From Diphasiastrum complanatum (taxonomy: Eukaryota; Streptophyta; Lycopodiopsida; Lycopodiales; Lycopodiaceae), in the NCBI GenBank assembly GCA_029204225.1, contig MU832651.1, positions 1-64,000 on the forward strand: 64,000 nt of DNA, in the 5' to 3' direction. The stretch's first letter is position 1, and the number at the start of each line of letters is the position of its first letter. The notes below the pieces were generated by a model, which worked only from the letters and a program-made list of their open reading frames with translations, was not told where the DNA came from and did no database searches. A program made the position numbers and the translations under genes. This document shows, in pieces, positions 23,131 to 36,179 of the stretch.

Positions 23131-25026
23131 TGCCATTGTCACTTTAAACTTATGAAGTCAACTAGTCTTAATTTGTGTTCATGCATTTGAATATTAGAAT
23201 GACATTGTCTATCATACATATTTGTTTATGTTTCGTTGAAAATGAAACTCTTTTGAGGCTTCTATTGAATTTATTGCACCAAACTTGCAAACTCGACCTA
23301 AAAAATGACTTTGAAGTACTCAACTCTTGCATTGAAACCCTGCTCCCAACCTGTGAAATTTTACAACCCAAAAATGCTCTTGATTTGATGGCGAGAAAAT
23401 GGCTAATGTAACACATCTCGTCCGCTTTCCTTTCTTGCACTAGAATGATTGAAAAGTTATCTCAAGAACAATTTCTCCCTTTATGAAGAATTATTATGTA
23501 TTTTGGCTCCACACACAATAATAAGGGTTGATCTTACCCAAGGATGGTCAAATTTGGCCTCACAGAGGTTAGTTATCCAAGTTTTACTAAAGCAAAGGGA
23601 AATAGCTCTTTCAGAACTAAATATTCATGATATAGTAAAGAGATTTTCAAATCAATATAAACTCGTTGGGTCCCTTCAAATAATAAAAATTATTTATCTT
23701 TGAGTATTTGAAGGATAAGTGTGCCATAGATTGCTATGAGTTGGATCTCACCCAAACAATTAAAATTTAACAATGTATAAAACATATGTTTTTCAGCTCA
23801 CATAAGACCTAATATTGTTAACACATTTCAAAATCCATAATCAGCTTACAAACCCATGCTTTTGTCAAAATTTGAAAATTGAGAAGTAAAATATCAGCTC
23901 AAAATCGTGAAATTTCAATGTTGCATTCTTTATAAACTCTAAAAAATTATCATCAATGGATTCATATTTCTAGTTGAGGGACAAATATGTGGGCATTATT
24001 TATTGATCCATGACTTAATCAATGACTTTTGCATTAAAACACATTGCTCAAGGATAACTTTCGCATGTTAAAAAAAAATCGATATAGGTGGCTTCTACAA
24101 TAACATCTCACTTTTAGAAGATGGAAATGCTTTCAGTGTTGTTACAACAGATTAATGTATCAGATTTGCATGTAGATATGATGTTCCTAACAATGAACTT
24201 CTATTTAGTCCTAGCTAGTAAGACTATCAAATGAACTTTAGTAAATGATTTAGCTACTCCAACCAACTTTGTTCTATTAGCATAGAAGACTATTGTATTA
24301 CTCTCTAATAGCAATCATGTTTTTGAGATAGTTCTATGCCAATCCCACCAACTTATAGCTTAACACATAAAAACAAGCAAAATATGATATGTAGGCTAGC
24401 ATTTAATCTGAAAGCTATCATTGACTTGAGTGAATTCAATAGTCAATTCTTTGAAAGTGCTTGAATCAAAATTTATGTTCTTGCATCTGGTCCACTTTTA
24501 GTTTTTGACAAATGAATTTTTCTTGTAGCCTTTTCAACGATGGGTAGCTACTCCAGCTCGGTTGCATCTAGTGAACCAGAAGCTCCAGTCTCTCGATTTT
24601 CTCCTCATGTATAGACTCTCCTTCTTCAACATCCAACATGATACTACCAAGAGGGTTTTTGATTCTATGTACTTGGATCTATTTAACCGAGAACATTCGT
24701 TACATAGTATTATCTAGAGATTTATTTTATACCTTAGACTAGTCAAAAAAAAGTTGATGAAATACTTCTAGATAATTGCTACTTAGCTAGTTTGATTTAT
24801 GATGCACAACTAGCTGGAAAATATGTTGTTTAATGATTAATAGAGTGATGCTTTGTTGTTGATGAAGAACTCATAGAAGATGGGCATTAACCAGCTAGGT
24901 GAAAAGTTCAATCATCAAGACTTGGCCATCAAATTTTCAAAAGTTTTGGCAAACTCTTAATAATATTTGATAAATGAACTTTTACTTTTTGGAAATTAAA
25001 GTCTTTTGGTTCTTTGTCAAGGTGGT
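23131..25026. other. AT-rich intergenic DNA, nothing recognised
   Basis: Open frames at 23175-23411 and 23449-23703 have no recognisable motif and composition no different from their flanks. I do not call them genes. Confidence 0.5.
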
Positions 25027-25113
25027 ACCATCTTCCAATTCAACTTACATCTCACACCATCTTCCAATTCAACTTACATTTCACACCATCTTCCAAATCA
25101 ACTTACATCCCAC
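25027..25113. repeat. Three tandem 29 bp units
   Basis: ACCATCTTCCAATTCAACTT plus nine further bases repeats three times with few differences. Confidence 0.92.
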
Positions 25114-25708
25114 AAGCATGTTAATTTGCTAGAGTTTAATCCTTTTTTTATCAATATATTTAGCGCACACAATAAATATCTAAAATTATATAATAAGGTT
25201 GCATCCAACAATGTCATGATTAGGTAAGTGCAAACTTTGAAGGCTTGATGCACTCGCATCAAGGAGAAATTTATGTAGGCAAATTTTAAGCTCCATATGC
25301 CTCTAGTTGTTTAATGGAAAGACATTATTTTTCTCAATAAATAATTGTTGTTTCAAGTCTTCATTTTTGTTCTTTTGTCAAAACCAAAACAACAAAATTA
25401 TCTTGATTAGTGGAGTTCCTTTTTCAATAATTTATCAACATCAAGTAAGGTATGGGTTTGAAAAGTGCATGGTTTTAAACATTTTGAGTATGAAGAAGAA
25501 TAAAGTGGCAATTGGACGTTTGTGCTACTAAAAGGAGCTACACAAGATGGATAGAGTACAACAAAGTATGTTCCAATTGGAGGAAATCCCATTTTTATCA
25601 AACAATCATGATAGTATCATAAGATCTAGTTTAATCTCATACTAGTAAATTCTAAATTATGAAAAAATGGACTTGCTATTCAATCCAAGATTCTAGAATA
25701 GTCACTCA
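25114..25708. other. Intergenic DNA, nothing recognised
   Basis: Left flank of copia element B2. No gene seen. Confidence 0.5.
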
Positions 25709-25894
25709 TGTGAGAGAATCCAACTAGTTTAGTCAAATTTGGTAATATTTGTTTATTTGGCAATTGAGGCCAATTTCCATATTAGACTTATAGATTGTGA
25801 TTTCAAAGTTATTTTAGTTCAAATGTATTTGAATTACCACTTTTGGAAAGTGAAAAAAATAGGAGGTCGAGTTTGGTAGATTCAAATTTGAATG
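25709..25894 (+). mobile_element. 5' LTR of copia element B2, left part
   Basis: Begins TGTGAGAGAATCCAACTAG and matches 33217 onward and, more distantly, 10728 onward. The LTR is interrupted after GAATG (25890-25894) by the element at 25895-30961 and resumes at 30962. Confidence 0.88.
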
Positions 25895-26369
25895 AGTTAG
25901 AAATCAGGTTGTGATCTGATTCATTAGTATAAGCTCTAAATGTGATGATGTAATTATTGTACAGTTTATTTGGTTTATTGTATATGGTTGTGTTCAGGAC
26001 GTGACCCACTATCATTATATCAGTCGGGCACTGATCCCATAGTTGGCTACTTGGGTTAGCCGAGTAGCCATACTGGTAGGAAAAGTTAACCTGTATAGAG
26101 TTATATACAGTGTATGCTATACTTGGGGGCATGTCCCAAGTTTGTCGGTCGAATTTGGCCATATTGGGACCGACCTTAGTTTGTGACAGGTGGTAGGCCA
26201 ATTTTAGGACACTTATCTCTTTCATGCAGGTTGTGTTTTCTATATGTACAGTGTTCTTTGTAATATATATAACTTTTGTTGTGCCATCTTTGAGAGCTTG
26301 TGAGGAGTGGCTATGGTGATTGTGTGATGTGATCTGCATATTGCACTAGATTCTATCGGAATTTCAACT
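25895..26369 (+). repeat. 5' LTR of the nested element
   Basis: About 475 bp from AGTTAGAAATC to GAATTTCAACT. From about 25940 on it is close to 30545-30961. Its outermost bases form a short imperfect inverted repeat. Confidence 0.85.
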
Positions 26370-26381
26370 TGGTATCAGAGC
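26370..26381 (+). other. Primer-binding site of the nested element
   Basis: TGGTATCAGAGC directly follows the LTR end with no spacer, which fixes the LTR boundary at 26369. Confidence 0.9.
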
Positions 26382-26758
26382 GTCAGAGTGTTGCAGGTAT
26401 GCACGATCCAGTGAAGCTATGGGATAGCATCTTTCACCAGAAGAAATAGCACTCAGAGCATCTCAGGAGAGAGGACTCCATATTGGGTATCGACAGTCCA
26501 GATGGCAAGAGACAGCAAAGTTTCTTCGATCGGAGCTTCAGGAAAGATCAGAATGATCGTCGTAAGTGGATTTTGGGGAGAATTCACGGAGAAACTTGCA
26601 ATTTTGGTGGTTTCGGGGAAATCATCGATGGTGGCCTCATAATTTACTGTGTGGACAGCTGTTTGGCACAATGGGGCTTGCATGAGTTTGCAAAGAGTAG
26701 TGACAGAGAGCCATGGCAATTTACAGAATCAAATTTGGTTGAAAGCGGAGGAAATTTG

Positions 26759-27262
26759 AGAGCTGTAAATTACATCAGATGCCTTGAGGTAGGGTGGCCT
26801 CTGTGAGGCAGGTAGCTGCATAAAAAATCTTAGTAGAAGTTTGAGAAATGCCCAAGAAATCTCTCTCTTTCACAAGGCAAGAGTTTTATGAGAAAAACAA
26901 GTGGATCTCTCTCTGGAGGCAAGCCTTTTTGAAGTTGTAAACTTGTACACGAGGGCACCCTAGTGATGGGATTTAGTAGGGTGCCCTCCTGTACAAATTT
27001 ACAACTTCAAAAAGGCTTGGAGTCAATATTGCATCGATTTCAGAGCTGTAAATTACATCAGATGCCTTGAGGTAGGGTGTCCTTTGTGAGGCAGGTTGCT
27101 GCATAAAAAATCTTAGTAGAAGTCTGAGAAATGCCCAAGAAATCTCTCTCTTTCACAAGGCAAGAGTTTTATGAGAAAAACGAGTGGATCTCTCTCTGGA
27201 GGCAAGCCTTTTTGAAGTTGTAAACTTGTACACGAGGGCACCCTAGTGAGGGGATTCAGTAG
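26759..27262. repeat. Internal duplication in the nested element
   Basis: About 225 bp at 26759-26987 recur at 27041-27262 with few differences, starting GAGCTGTAAATTACATCAG. The hairpin arms at 26921-27018 overlap the end of the first unit. Confidence 0.93.
26921..27018. repeat. Long hairpin, 41 bp arms
   Basis: The left arm 26921-26961 and right arm 26978-27018 are inverted copies, with 39 of 41 positions pairing around a 16-base loop. Arms begin AAGCCTTTTTGAAGTTG. Confidence 0.93.
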
Positions 27263-28068
27263 CCAGGAGGCCGTGAGTAGCCGTGGCCAGGAGAGAGCAC
27301 GATGGATCAATTCTTTGTAGCAATTGAAACCCTTCTGCCATAGCTATGGAGGAAAGCATGAAGAGAGAGGTGAAGGGGAGCTCGCAGGCGCTCATGCGCG
27401 GCCAACAAGGAGGTGCATGTAGTGTAACAAGGGGTGCCAGTAGCTGGATGAGCCGTTTTCAGCTTGCCTAATCATGCGCAGCCACTAGATTGTGAAAGTT
27501 CAAGCTCAACGGTCTTGATGAGAAGATTATGTGCCTTCAAATCAGAAAGAGCCATTGAGATAAGGTTGAAAATGGCCCTGAAGAAATAAAAGAGAAAAAG
27601 GACCTTCTTTTCTTTAAAAAATTTTAGGTTGAAAGCATAAATAGGACCCAAAGGGCATTATTGCCATTTCTTCGTTAAGAAACTTCAATACAAAGAAATA
27701 GTTCAAATTTGTAGGTCATTTTTTGGAAAGGGCCTAACTAGGGCTAGAGGCCATCTTTCTTGGCCATCCTTGGGCCAAAATGACCTCTGAAATTGGTTGC
27801 TCAAAGCCAATGGACATAGCAACGTCGCAGAGTAGGGAGAAAGGCGTTTTGGGGAGTTTTCATCACCATTTTATTGAGCGGAGTGCGGGTGACCTAGTGA
27901 TGGGCTACATTTGCCATTTGGATACCGTAGGGCCAAATTAGGGCAATTTTTGGCTAGTGAAACCTGCTACAGGGCAGTACAATGAGGCATAGTCACTTCT
28001 AAGTCATTATTACTTACTCCTGATAGGGTAAGAGGGTGTTTGGAAGTGGTAAATGCAGTATGGGGGCG

Positions 28069-28145
28069 AATGGTAGTGGAATTGTGTGGAGAAAGCTAGT
28101 ATTGGCAAATGGTAACAGAATTGTGTGGAGAAAGCTAGTATTGGC
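28069..28145. repeat. Short tandem duplication, about 38 bp
   Basis: The block ending AGAAAGCTAGTATTGGC occurs twice in a row inside the nested element. Confidence 0.85.
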
Positions 28146-30177
28146 GACAAAAGTGTAGTTTGGAATCGTGACTACTCATCATTGGCGACAATTTTGAGAG
28201 GCAAGCAATCACAGGTGAGAGGTAGGCATGGTATCCTGGTTACAGGTGAAAAATTCTTGTGATCAGGTTCAACTCTTGGGTTCAAACCAACCAACATCAA
28301 GTGGCATTTTGGAGGGAACGCTCTCACAGGCATGATCGGCAGTGACAGTGTCGAGTCAGGTGATAGCCACATTGTCACACACATCTGTAGCTTGGAAATT
28401 TCTCATTTGGAGAGAAATATGGGCTAGCTTGGAGGTACACACATTTTGGCGGTCACGGATGATGGAAGCGCGAGGTGGTACCAGTTGGAAGCCATTGGGC
28501 AAGATAGCGGACTTGCATTGGACGAGCTATGTGTGGGACACATGGAGGATGAAGAACAGGTCAATAATCACACTTTGGATGCTCTTGGTGAGTGGTAAGT
28601 GTGATGATTTTGAAATTTTGCCATCAGTAAGTCAATTTTGATCAAGCATTTTAGATGTAAAGTAGTGTATCAGGTTTGTCATTGAGGAGATACACTTCAA
28701 CTACCTATTCTGGGTAAGTCAAGTCAATTTGCCACATCAGGTATGCATATTCCAGTGATGACAAGGTGCAGATCGTTTGGTTTTGGCCATGGAAGATCTC
28801 AAAGGTTCACTTAGAGGAATATTGGCATGCATAGTCATGTGAGGGACTTGATGGTGGCTTTGGAGTTCACATCTCAGTGTATTCTCAGAGAGTGGTTTGG
28901 AACCATTCACAAGAGCAGCTTGGAGCTAGTTTGGGGGAATACAAGTGGGCACTACAGGGTAGATGCTCAGATCTTTGTGATCAGGGATGGCATTGGGATA
29001 CCTGGTAGGAATAGCATTGTAGGATGACATGGGATGATCATCAAGGAGTAGCTATTTCATATTGGACTTGAGTCATTGGCATGGATAGGACTTACAGGTG
29101 GGATTCATGATGGAATCAGGAAGCTGCAAACGCAAATGGGCAAAGCATGAAGCTTTGAGAGCCAGCTCTAGGTTAGAGAGCTGATGGAGATCGCACGGGG
29201 TGTGATTGGAGGGCAAACACTTTGGTGAGTGTTTTGCTAGTGATCTACTAGAGTGGACACTGATGGAGAAGACTTCATGGTGTGCTCATTTGGGAGTACA
29301 AGATGACATTATAACATGGGGCCAGTTTTGGACATTGGCATCGATGGAGAGGCATCTACCATCACGGGTGTGGATAAGCTACCTATAGCTTTCATGCATT
29401 TGGCTGTATTTGCAGGAGTCTAGGCTTGGCACAGGTGTTGGAATCTCCATGGTGCAGATTCTCAAGTGGTGAGATCATGGGAAAGCCTAGGGGAAGTCAC
29501 TCAGATCCATATACCTTAGTACGATCAGAGAGATATTAGTCTTGGGATCCCCTGAACGGCGACTCAAGAATATGCCTACGTTGACATGGTGTTGGGTGGC
29601 ACATAGCCAGGGAGAGCGAGCAGATGCTAGGAGCCAAGTAGAGCAGGTGATGCTTTGGAGTTCTGCTTGTCTAGCAAGATGGTGACAAGGATCGGAGACA
29701 TCAGGTGAGCATAGTATGTGGATGACGAGTCCATTGGGGTGGCACTTAGGGAGATGCTACAGTTGCTCAGGTATGATATGTCATTTGATGTATAGACAAT
29801 GTTCTTCAGCTGGTGCATCATATGGTGACCTAGGGACAGGTCAGGCCTACTTGGAGGTAGGGGGCATGGAGTATACATGGGGTGGTACATATCTTGAGGG
29901 CATGGAGTAGATGATGGCGTATTGTGGATCCAACATGCCCATGGTTGTGAGCCAACAGGGATGGAGATGGTTGCTCAAGGAGTGACAGTCGATACTTTGG
30001 CGAGTGATCAAGTGAGCTGCATAGTTATATGCACAGTAGTCTCCAAGTTGGTTTCACATGTTGTTGCTATCCATCATTATTTGGTAAGCAAGATGCAGCT
30101 TTTGGTTAGATCCAATTGGAGTCTAGTTGCACTATAGGTGGACAAATTCTTGGGCAACGAGGAATTCCTAGTAAGCA

Positions 30178-30208
<31 letters not shown>

Positions 30209-30503
30209 TGTGCTTGTAAAGTGTCTGATAGGATGTCAGCCTAGCTAGATGGAGGATGTAAGTCTCATGGTGGCAGTGGGATTTCCTCAGCTTGAGCCAT
30301 GTCGCTCATGTGGTCCACTTGTGTTTCAAGTTGGCTGGGGATGAGTCAGTTGGTCGAGAGTGTGATAGACTCTTTGTATGAGCATTGTGTTTGCATGATA
30401 CTTTGTGAGTCAAACCTGGTGGTTTGTTAGTGTGCTTGAGTGTGAGTCAAATACAGGATAGTAGGGATATGCATAGCATCTTTGGACACTCCAGACATTG
30501 CTA

Positions 30504-30961
30504 CAGTTCGTATTTCTTTACTTATCTCACATTTGAGCTTACTAAATTTGATGATGTAATTACTATCAAGTTTATTTGGTTTACTATATATGGTTGTGTT
30601 TGGGACCCACTATCATTATATCAGTCGGGCACTGATCTCGTAGCTGGCTACTTGGGTTAGTCGAGTAGCCATACTGGTAGGAAAAGTTAGCCTGTACAGA
30701 GTTATATACAGTGTATGCTATACTTGGGGGCATGTCCCAAGTTTGTCGGTCAAATTTGGCCATATTGGGCCCGTTTGATAGGTGGTAGGCCAATTTTAGG
30801 AGACTTGTCTCTTTTATGCAGGTTGTGTTTCCTATATGTACAATGTTCTTTGTAATATATATAACTCTTGTTGTGCCATCTTTGAGAGCTTGTGACGAGT
30901 GGCTATGGTGATTGTGTGATGTGATCTGCATACTGCACTAGATTCTATTGGAATTTCAACT
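30504..30961 (+). repeat. 3' LTR of the nested element
   Basis: Starts near AGTTCGTATTTC and ends GAATTTCAACT, then target duplication GAATG. The first 40 bases differ noticeably from the 5' LTR while the rest is close, so the left boundary is less certain than the right. Confidence 0.78.
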
Positions 30962-31568
<607 letters not shown>

Positions 31569-31627
31569 GTTGCAAATGTTGTAGATTGTGTTGGCTTTCT
31601 AAACCAAAATATAGTGAAGTGAGTAAG

Positions 31628-33216
31628 CCTACAAGGTTTACATTCCTACTACCAATAAGGTGATTATTGGTAGAGATGCCATTTTTGGTGAGGGGAACAT
31701 TCCAAAAGTGTCTTCAAGTAATGATGATGTGGATGGATCTAACAATCATGATGTTCATGTTATGAATCCTACTTTAGATGGTGATGATAAAGGACCTTCA
31801 TCAAGTCAAAAGCCAAGGAGAACATCAAGGACAAACACCTTCAAGGCTCACATATGATGAGAAAGGTAATTACTGAAACAAACTTTGCTTTCCTAACTCT
31901 TTTGATGAACCTACATGTGTAGATGAAGCAAGGAACAAAGAGGAGTGAATCCAAGCAATGGATCTTGAGTATCAAGCTCTTATGAAGAATGAAACATGGA
32001 GATTGGTGGAGTTACCTAAGGACAAGAAATCTATTGAATGCAAATGGATCTTCAAAGTGAAGACTAACCAATATGTATCTATCAATAAGCATCAGGCAAG
32101 GTTGGTGGCCAAGGAATATGCAAAAGAATATGGTATTGACTATGATGAGGCCTTTGCACCCGTGCATTCGAGTCATCATCTCTCTTGCTAATATTTATAA
32201 ATGGGATCTATTGGACATTACAAATGCTTTTTTGAATGGTGATATTGAGAAGGAAGTGTACACGGAGCAACCCGAGAGCTACATTTCATCTACAATGCCA
32301 AATCATGTGTGTCTTCTACAAAAGAAATTGTATGGTCTTAAGCAAGCACCATGAAGTTGGCATGCTAATCTTAACACTTTTTTACTCTCTCAAAGGTTTG
32401 ATATGAGTGAGTATGATCATTCACTTTCATTTGTCAAGAGAAGTATGCTAATTCTATCCTAAAAAGATTTCATATGGTAGATGCAAAGTCTTGTGATAAA
32501 CCTATGGAGTCAAATGTAAAGCTAACTATAAGAGTTAATGAAAGATCCTTCAAGGACATTACTCTCTATAGAAATCTAGTTGGTTCACTTATCTATCTAA
32601 CCACCACAAGACCATATCTAAGCTATTGTGTTAATAGATTAAGCCAATTTATGCAAGATCCTAGTGAAGAGCATTGGAAGCTAGAGAAAAGAGTTTTGAG
32701 ATACATCATGGGAACTCAAGATTTTGACATATTGTATGAGGGATCATCACCTAACTTGTTTGAATTTTCATATTCGGACTTTGCTGGAAATCAAATGGAT
32801 AGGAATTATATAAGTGCACATTGTATTATCATAGGTGATAGATGTCAAAGAAACAAGCCACTATCTCATTGTCATCTAATGAGGCCAAGTATAAAGCACT
32901 TACTAATTGCACAAAAGAGATGGTATGGATCAAGAGGATGATCAAGGATGTTCACTTGCTGGATTTTTCAAGGAGCCCAATCATCTATTCTAACGACCTA
33001 TCAGCCCAAAATTTGGCAAGCAATCCTATCTTTCATGCTAGGAGCAAGCATTGAGGGAGCAAATCATGGCAAAGGAGGTGAAGCTTCAACATGTTTCTTC
33101 CAGGGAGTGTGTAGCTGATATCTTCACCAAAGCATTGGGAAAAGAATTGTTTATGAAGCATAGGACTTCACTTGGAATATTTTCAAAGTCTATGCTAAAA
33201 CTAGTTGAAGAGGGAG
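31628..33216 (+). pseudogene. Ty1/copia post-integrase, RT and RNase H remnant (element B2)
   Basis: Only 60 bases separate the LTR from the post-integrase block VYIPTTNKVIIGRDAIFGEG, so gag, protease and the integrase core were deleted. RT follows ([10 protein letters not shown] near 32045, AFLNGDIEKEVYTE, LYGLKQAP). About 190 bp containing the catalytic YVDD region are missing at about 32428 relative to element B1, joining SEYDHSL directly to the region before the FHMV block. A shorter deletion near 32163 shifts the frame. RNase H (SLSSNEAKYKALTNCTKEM) is partial, with a deletion at about 33052. The FT codons of DIFTKALG, lost in B1, remain here. The element ends at GAAGAGGGAG and an LTR. 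It cannot move by itself. Confidence 0.92.
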
Positions 33217-33524
33217 TGTGAGAGATTTCAACTAGTTTAGTTAAATTTGGTCATATCTGTTTATTTTAAAATTGAGGCCAATTTTCATATTAGACTTAGA
33301 GATTGTCATTTTCAAGTTATTTTTGTTCAAATGTATTTGAATTACCACTTTTAGAAAGTGAGAAAAATAGTAGGAGGTCGAGTTTGGTAGATTCAAATTT
33401 GAATGCTGGAGACATTGAATCTAGTCCACATTATTGGTAGGGGTTTTGATACAGAGGGAACCCAAGATCATTAATGAGACATGGATCCGCTATATATAGC
33501 TATACACACATGGAAAGAGAAGCA
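33217..33524 (+). mobile_element. 3' LTR of copia element B2, truncated
   Basis: Starts TGTGAGAGATTTCAACTAG and matches 25709-25894 plus 30962-31090. It holds the empty target site of the nested element. It breaks off after AGAGAAGCA, where the other copy enters its CT tract. Confidence 0.88.
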
Positions 33525-34959
33525 TTTTTACTACTCGTTGATGCTTAACTTTCATTAATGAGGTTTCCTTTGAAGTGTACTTCTTTTTGGTTAAATCTTT
33601 GGTTACACTTTGACTATTTCTAATATAAATAGTATGATGGGTTTAGTTATATGACTTGGATTAGACCTATTTGTTAAAGTCTATATATACTTATTTGTTG
33701 ATGGTAATGCCCTGACAATTTGAAATCGAAAGTGCAATAAACATTTTTCTAAGTTGTTACATAGAAAAAGGGATGGTGTTCCGATAAGCATTTTGAAAAG
33801 GGTAGTGGCAGATAGTTTCGAACTCTACTTTAAAACTAGTCTGGATGTAATTGTCTACTTTAGTCATACTTTTGTAATTGTTGACTTTCAAGCACTGATT
33901 ATACATTGTTGACTTTCTAATTTTGTAACTTTGAGTAAAGTTGAAACAATGTCCAACTTTTTACTCATGATATGGACAAAATTAGAGTCACCTAACCTGG
34001 CAATGGCTACTTGTTGTGACATGGATAACAACTGAGAGTATGTGTAGACGCCTGTAGTTCTCACAATAATGTCCTTGTTCTAACATGGTTGTTGTTGTGG
34101 ATGGATGTAGGTGAGCATATTCTCCTCAACTCAGAGTTTTTGTTAGTTGTTAGGTTTGGTCAATATGATATGTTTGACTGTGATGACTCTATACAAATTT
34201 GATTTACTTTAATTTGTATGTTTGGTATTGTGGTGATAATGTACAATTTTGTTTAGATTTTTTAGGCTCAAAAACACACACACACTCATGCAAATCAGCA
34301 TGAATATAGAGCATCAAGTAAATGATCAAGTCCTACCCAAAAGTGCTATCCTATCATACCAACACCTGTGCCACCTGTAGATCCACTGCACCACTAGTCT
34401 CTAAGATTTTTGATCATGTCTTGCACCTGTAATGAAGATGCCCTCACATCCAAGCATATCAAATAGATGTCCACATACATCATCCAAAAATCTCCATGAT
34501 CCAATGAGCACTCAAAGCCTCATCTCTGATGTATCTCCCAAACAAAGCATTGCTCCAATCCTCTTTTTCCAAACATCCTGTCTAGCCAATCCTAAAGGCT
34601 GATCCCCATTCAAGCACAAGAGTCTACCAAGCACTCAACGAATTAATGTACACAAACCTCACCATAGGCTATGCCTGGATAGCTTGCACATCTCCTTGAG
34701 ATACTAATGTCAGTTTGAGACTCCTACATCCAAACATATTCTGATGTTTCTAACTCTGATTTGACCAGTACATAGGCTTCTCACCAAGAAATATATCTCA
34801 CCATCACATCTATCATGTCATACAAACCAAAGAAAATACACACTAGGTCCACTATTGTGATTAGAAACTCACCCACAACATGTAGTATACCAGGTAGGAT
34901 AGCTCTATCATAATCATGTACCTTGTATCACTTGATCACCAACACGTACCCCTTACCCA
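33525..34959. other. Intergenic DNA, mostly unassigned
   Basis: No coding evidence. The right part (from about 34260) has the same composition as the adjacent repeat fragment and may be its continuation, but I could align only 34960-35201 with confidence. Confidence 0.45.
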
Positions 34960-35201
34960 CTGACATTACCCCAAGAATCTATCCACCTATGGTGCGACTA
35001 GAATCCCACTAGATCTAACCAATAAACTAAATTCTGATTATCAAAGAATGATGGATAAAACACAACATGATGTGACACAAAATTGGAGATCACCAACATG
35101 TGCATATGACCATGTAGCTCACATGAATACTCACCACCAAAGTATCAACTGTCACTTTCTAAGCAACCATCTCCATCTTTGTTAGCTCACAACCATAGAC
35201 A
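34960..35201 (-). repeat. Fragment related to the interior of the nested element
   Basis: On the minus strand this matches 29930-30150: AACATGTCTATGGTTGTGAG, GAGATGGTTGCT, GTGACAGTTGATACTTTGG, and ATAGGTGGA followed by ATTCTTGGG. It shows that the LARD-like family has at least one other member nearby. Confidence 0.75.
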
Positions 35202-35540
35202 TGTTGGATTTGAAAAATAGCCTAATTTGGAAAATCTAGCCATGTAGAACTTCGTAAATATTGTGTATAATTGGGTTCCACACATGTGAGTCCAAGATGC
35301 CACGTGGCAATCCACTCCCAATGTATGTTAGGTCAAGTCAAGAGAGTTGGTCATGTCTATTTGGTGGTCATCCTTACTTTATAGGACCTACACCTTAGTT
35401 TAAGGTGAAAATTTGACCAACTAGCTACCTACCAAGCATAACTTTAGGATCTAGGCTAGGGTTTCATTTTAGGGCAAGAAGAGTGAGTTAACTTCCTTAT
35501 TACATGCTGGAAATCCACCTAACTTCAAGAAGAGCTTGAC
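35202..35540 (+). mobile_element. LTR fragment of the A1 type
   Basis: From TGTTGGATTTGAAAAATAGCC to about 35540 it follows the minus strand of 2264-1920, including CTAGCCATGTAGAA, GATCTAGGCTAGGGTTT and TTCCTTATTACATGCTGGA. It is truncated on the right, with no internal region attached. Confidence 0.78.
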
Positions 35541-36179
35541 TAGTTTTTGGTCATATGACTTGAAATTGCTTACCAATGACTTATGAGAACGGTTGCACAT
35601 AGGCTGGCCACTGTAGCTTGTTGAGAAGGGCCGTCGAGCTAGCTATCGCATGGTTGATGATTGACCAGACACCAAATTTTGAAGGCTGCAAGAGAGCTCA
35701 TAGGAAGATTCAGAACTTGCTGCTTAAGCGGGATTAATCATTAGGCTTTAGCAGTCTCACAGCTTGCTACTCAACTTTCAAGCCTCCCAATGCACATACT
35801 TTCAAGCTTTATTAAAAAATGTCTAATTGCATTTTGTAAAATGAATCTGCACATGGATCAACATGTCACTTTTGGTAAAACAGAATGCATCCGATATAGC
35901 CAAACCCTGCCCTACTTATACTAATAACATCAGCGCCAAAAATTGAAAATGTGGGGGAGGAGATTGTACTGAGATACGCGCTTGCCATGGTAAACATAAT
36001 GATAACCAAGAATGCCACCACTTAGTTTCACATCCACACAACAAATTTTGTTCTTAGTATGGAAGATAAAGCGGGCTGAAATCTTTTGTCTCATAAACTA
36101 GCATCAGAAACTCAATAGGTAGTGCATATACAGATAGAGCTTACAGTATAGCAATTCGGAAGGTGAAAGGGATGATGAG
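35541..36179. other. Intergenic DNA, nothing recognised
   Basis: Unique-looking DNA between an LTR fragment and the gypsy remnant. No gene seen. Confidence 0.5.

Larger units (their letters stand above)
25895..30961 (+). mobile_element. Non-autonomous LTR retrotransposon (LARD-like), nested
   Basis: A complete insertion of 5067 bp flanked by the 5 bp duplication GAATG (25890-25894 and 30962-30966). The uninterrupted site is visible in the sister LTR near 33405, where AAATTTGAATG runs straight into CTGGAGACATTG. It has two LTRs (25895-26369 and 30504-30961) and a primer-binding site directly after the first. The 4.1 kb interior holds no recognisable gag, protease, integrase or RT and only short frames, so it must have moved with enzymes from another element. 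The ends are AGTT...AACT rather than TG...CA. A 220 bp internal duplication and a 41 bp-arm hairpin lie near 26759-27262. Its 3' interior is related to 34960-35201. Confidence 0.88.

Noticed and set aside
23175-23703. Two frames of 78 and 84 codons on the plus strand
   Set aside because: Composition like the AT-rich flanks and no recognisable motif; likely chance.
25809-26339. 176-codon minus-strand frame
   Set aside because: Lies antisense across an LTR boundary and a second insertion; part of it recurs only because the LTR is duplicated at 30584-30931.
26483-26806. 107-codon frame after the primer-binding site of the nested element as a gag
   Set aside because: Right position for gag but no zinc knuckle, gag helices or similarity to other gag sequences in the window.
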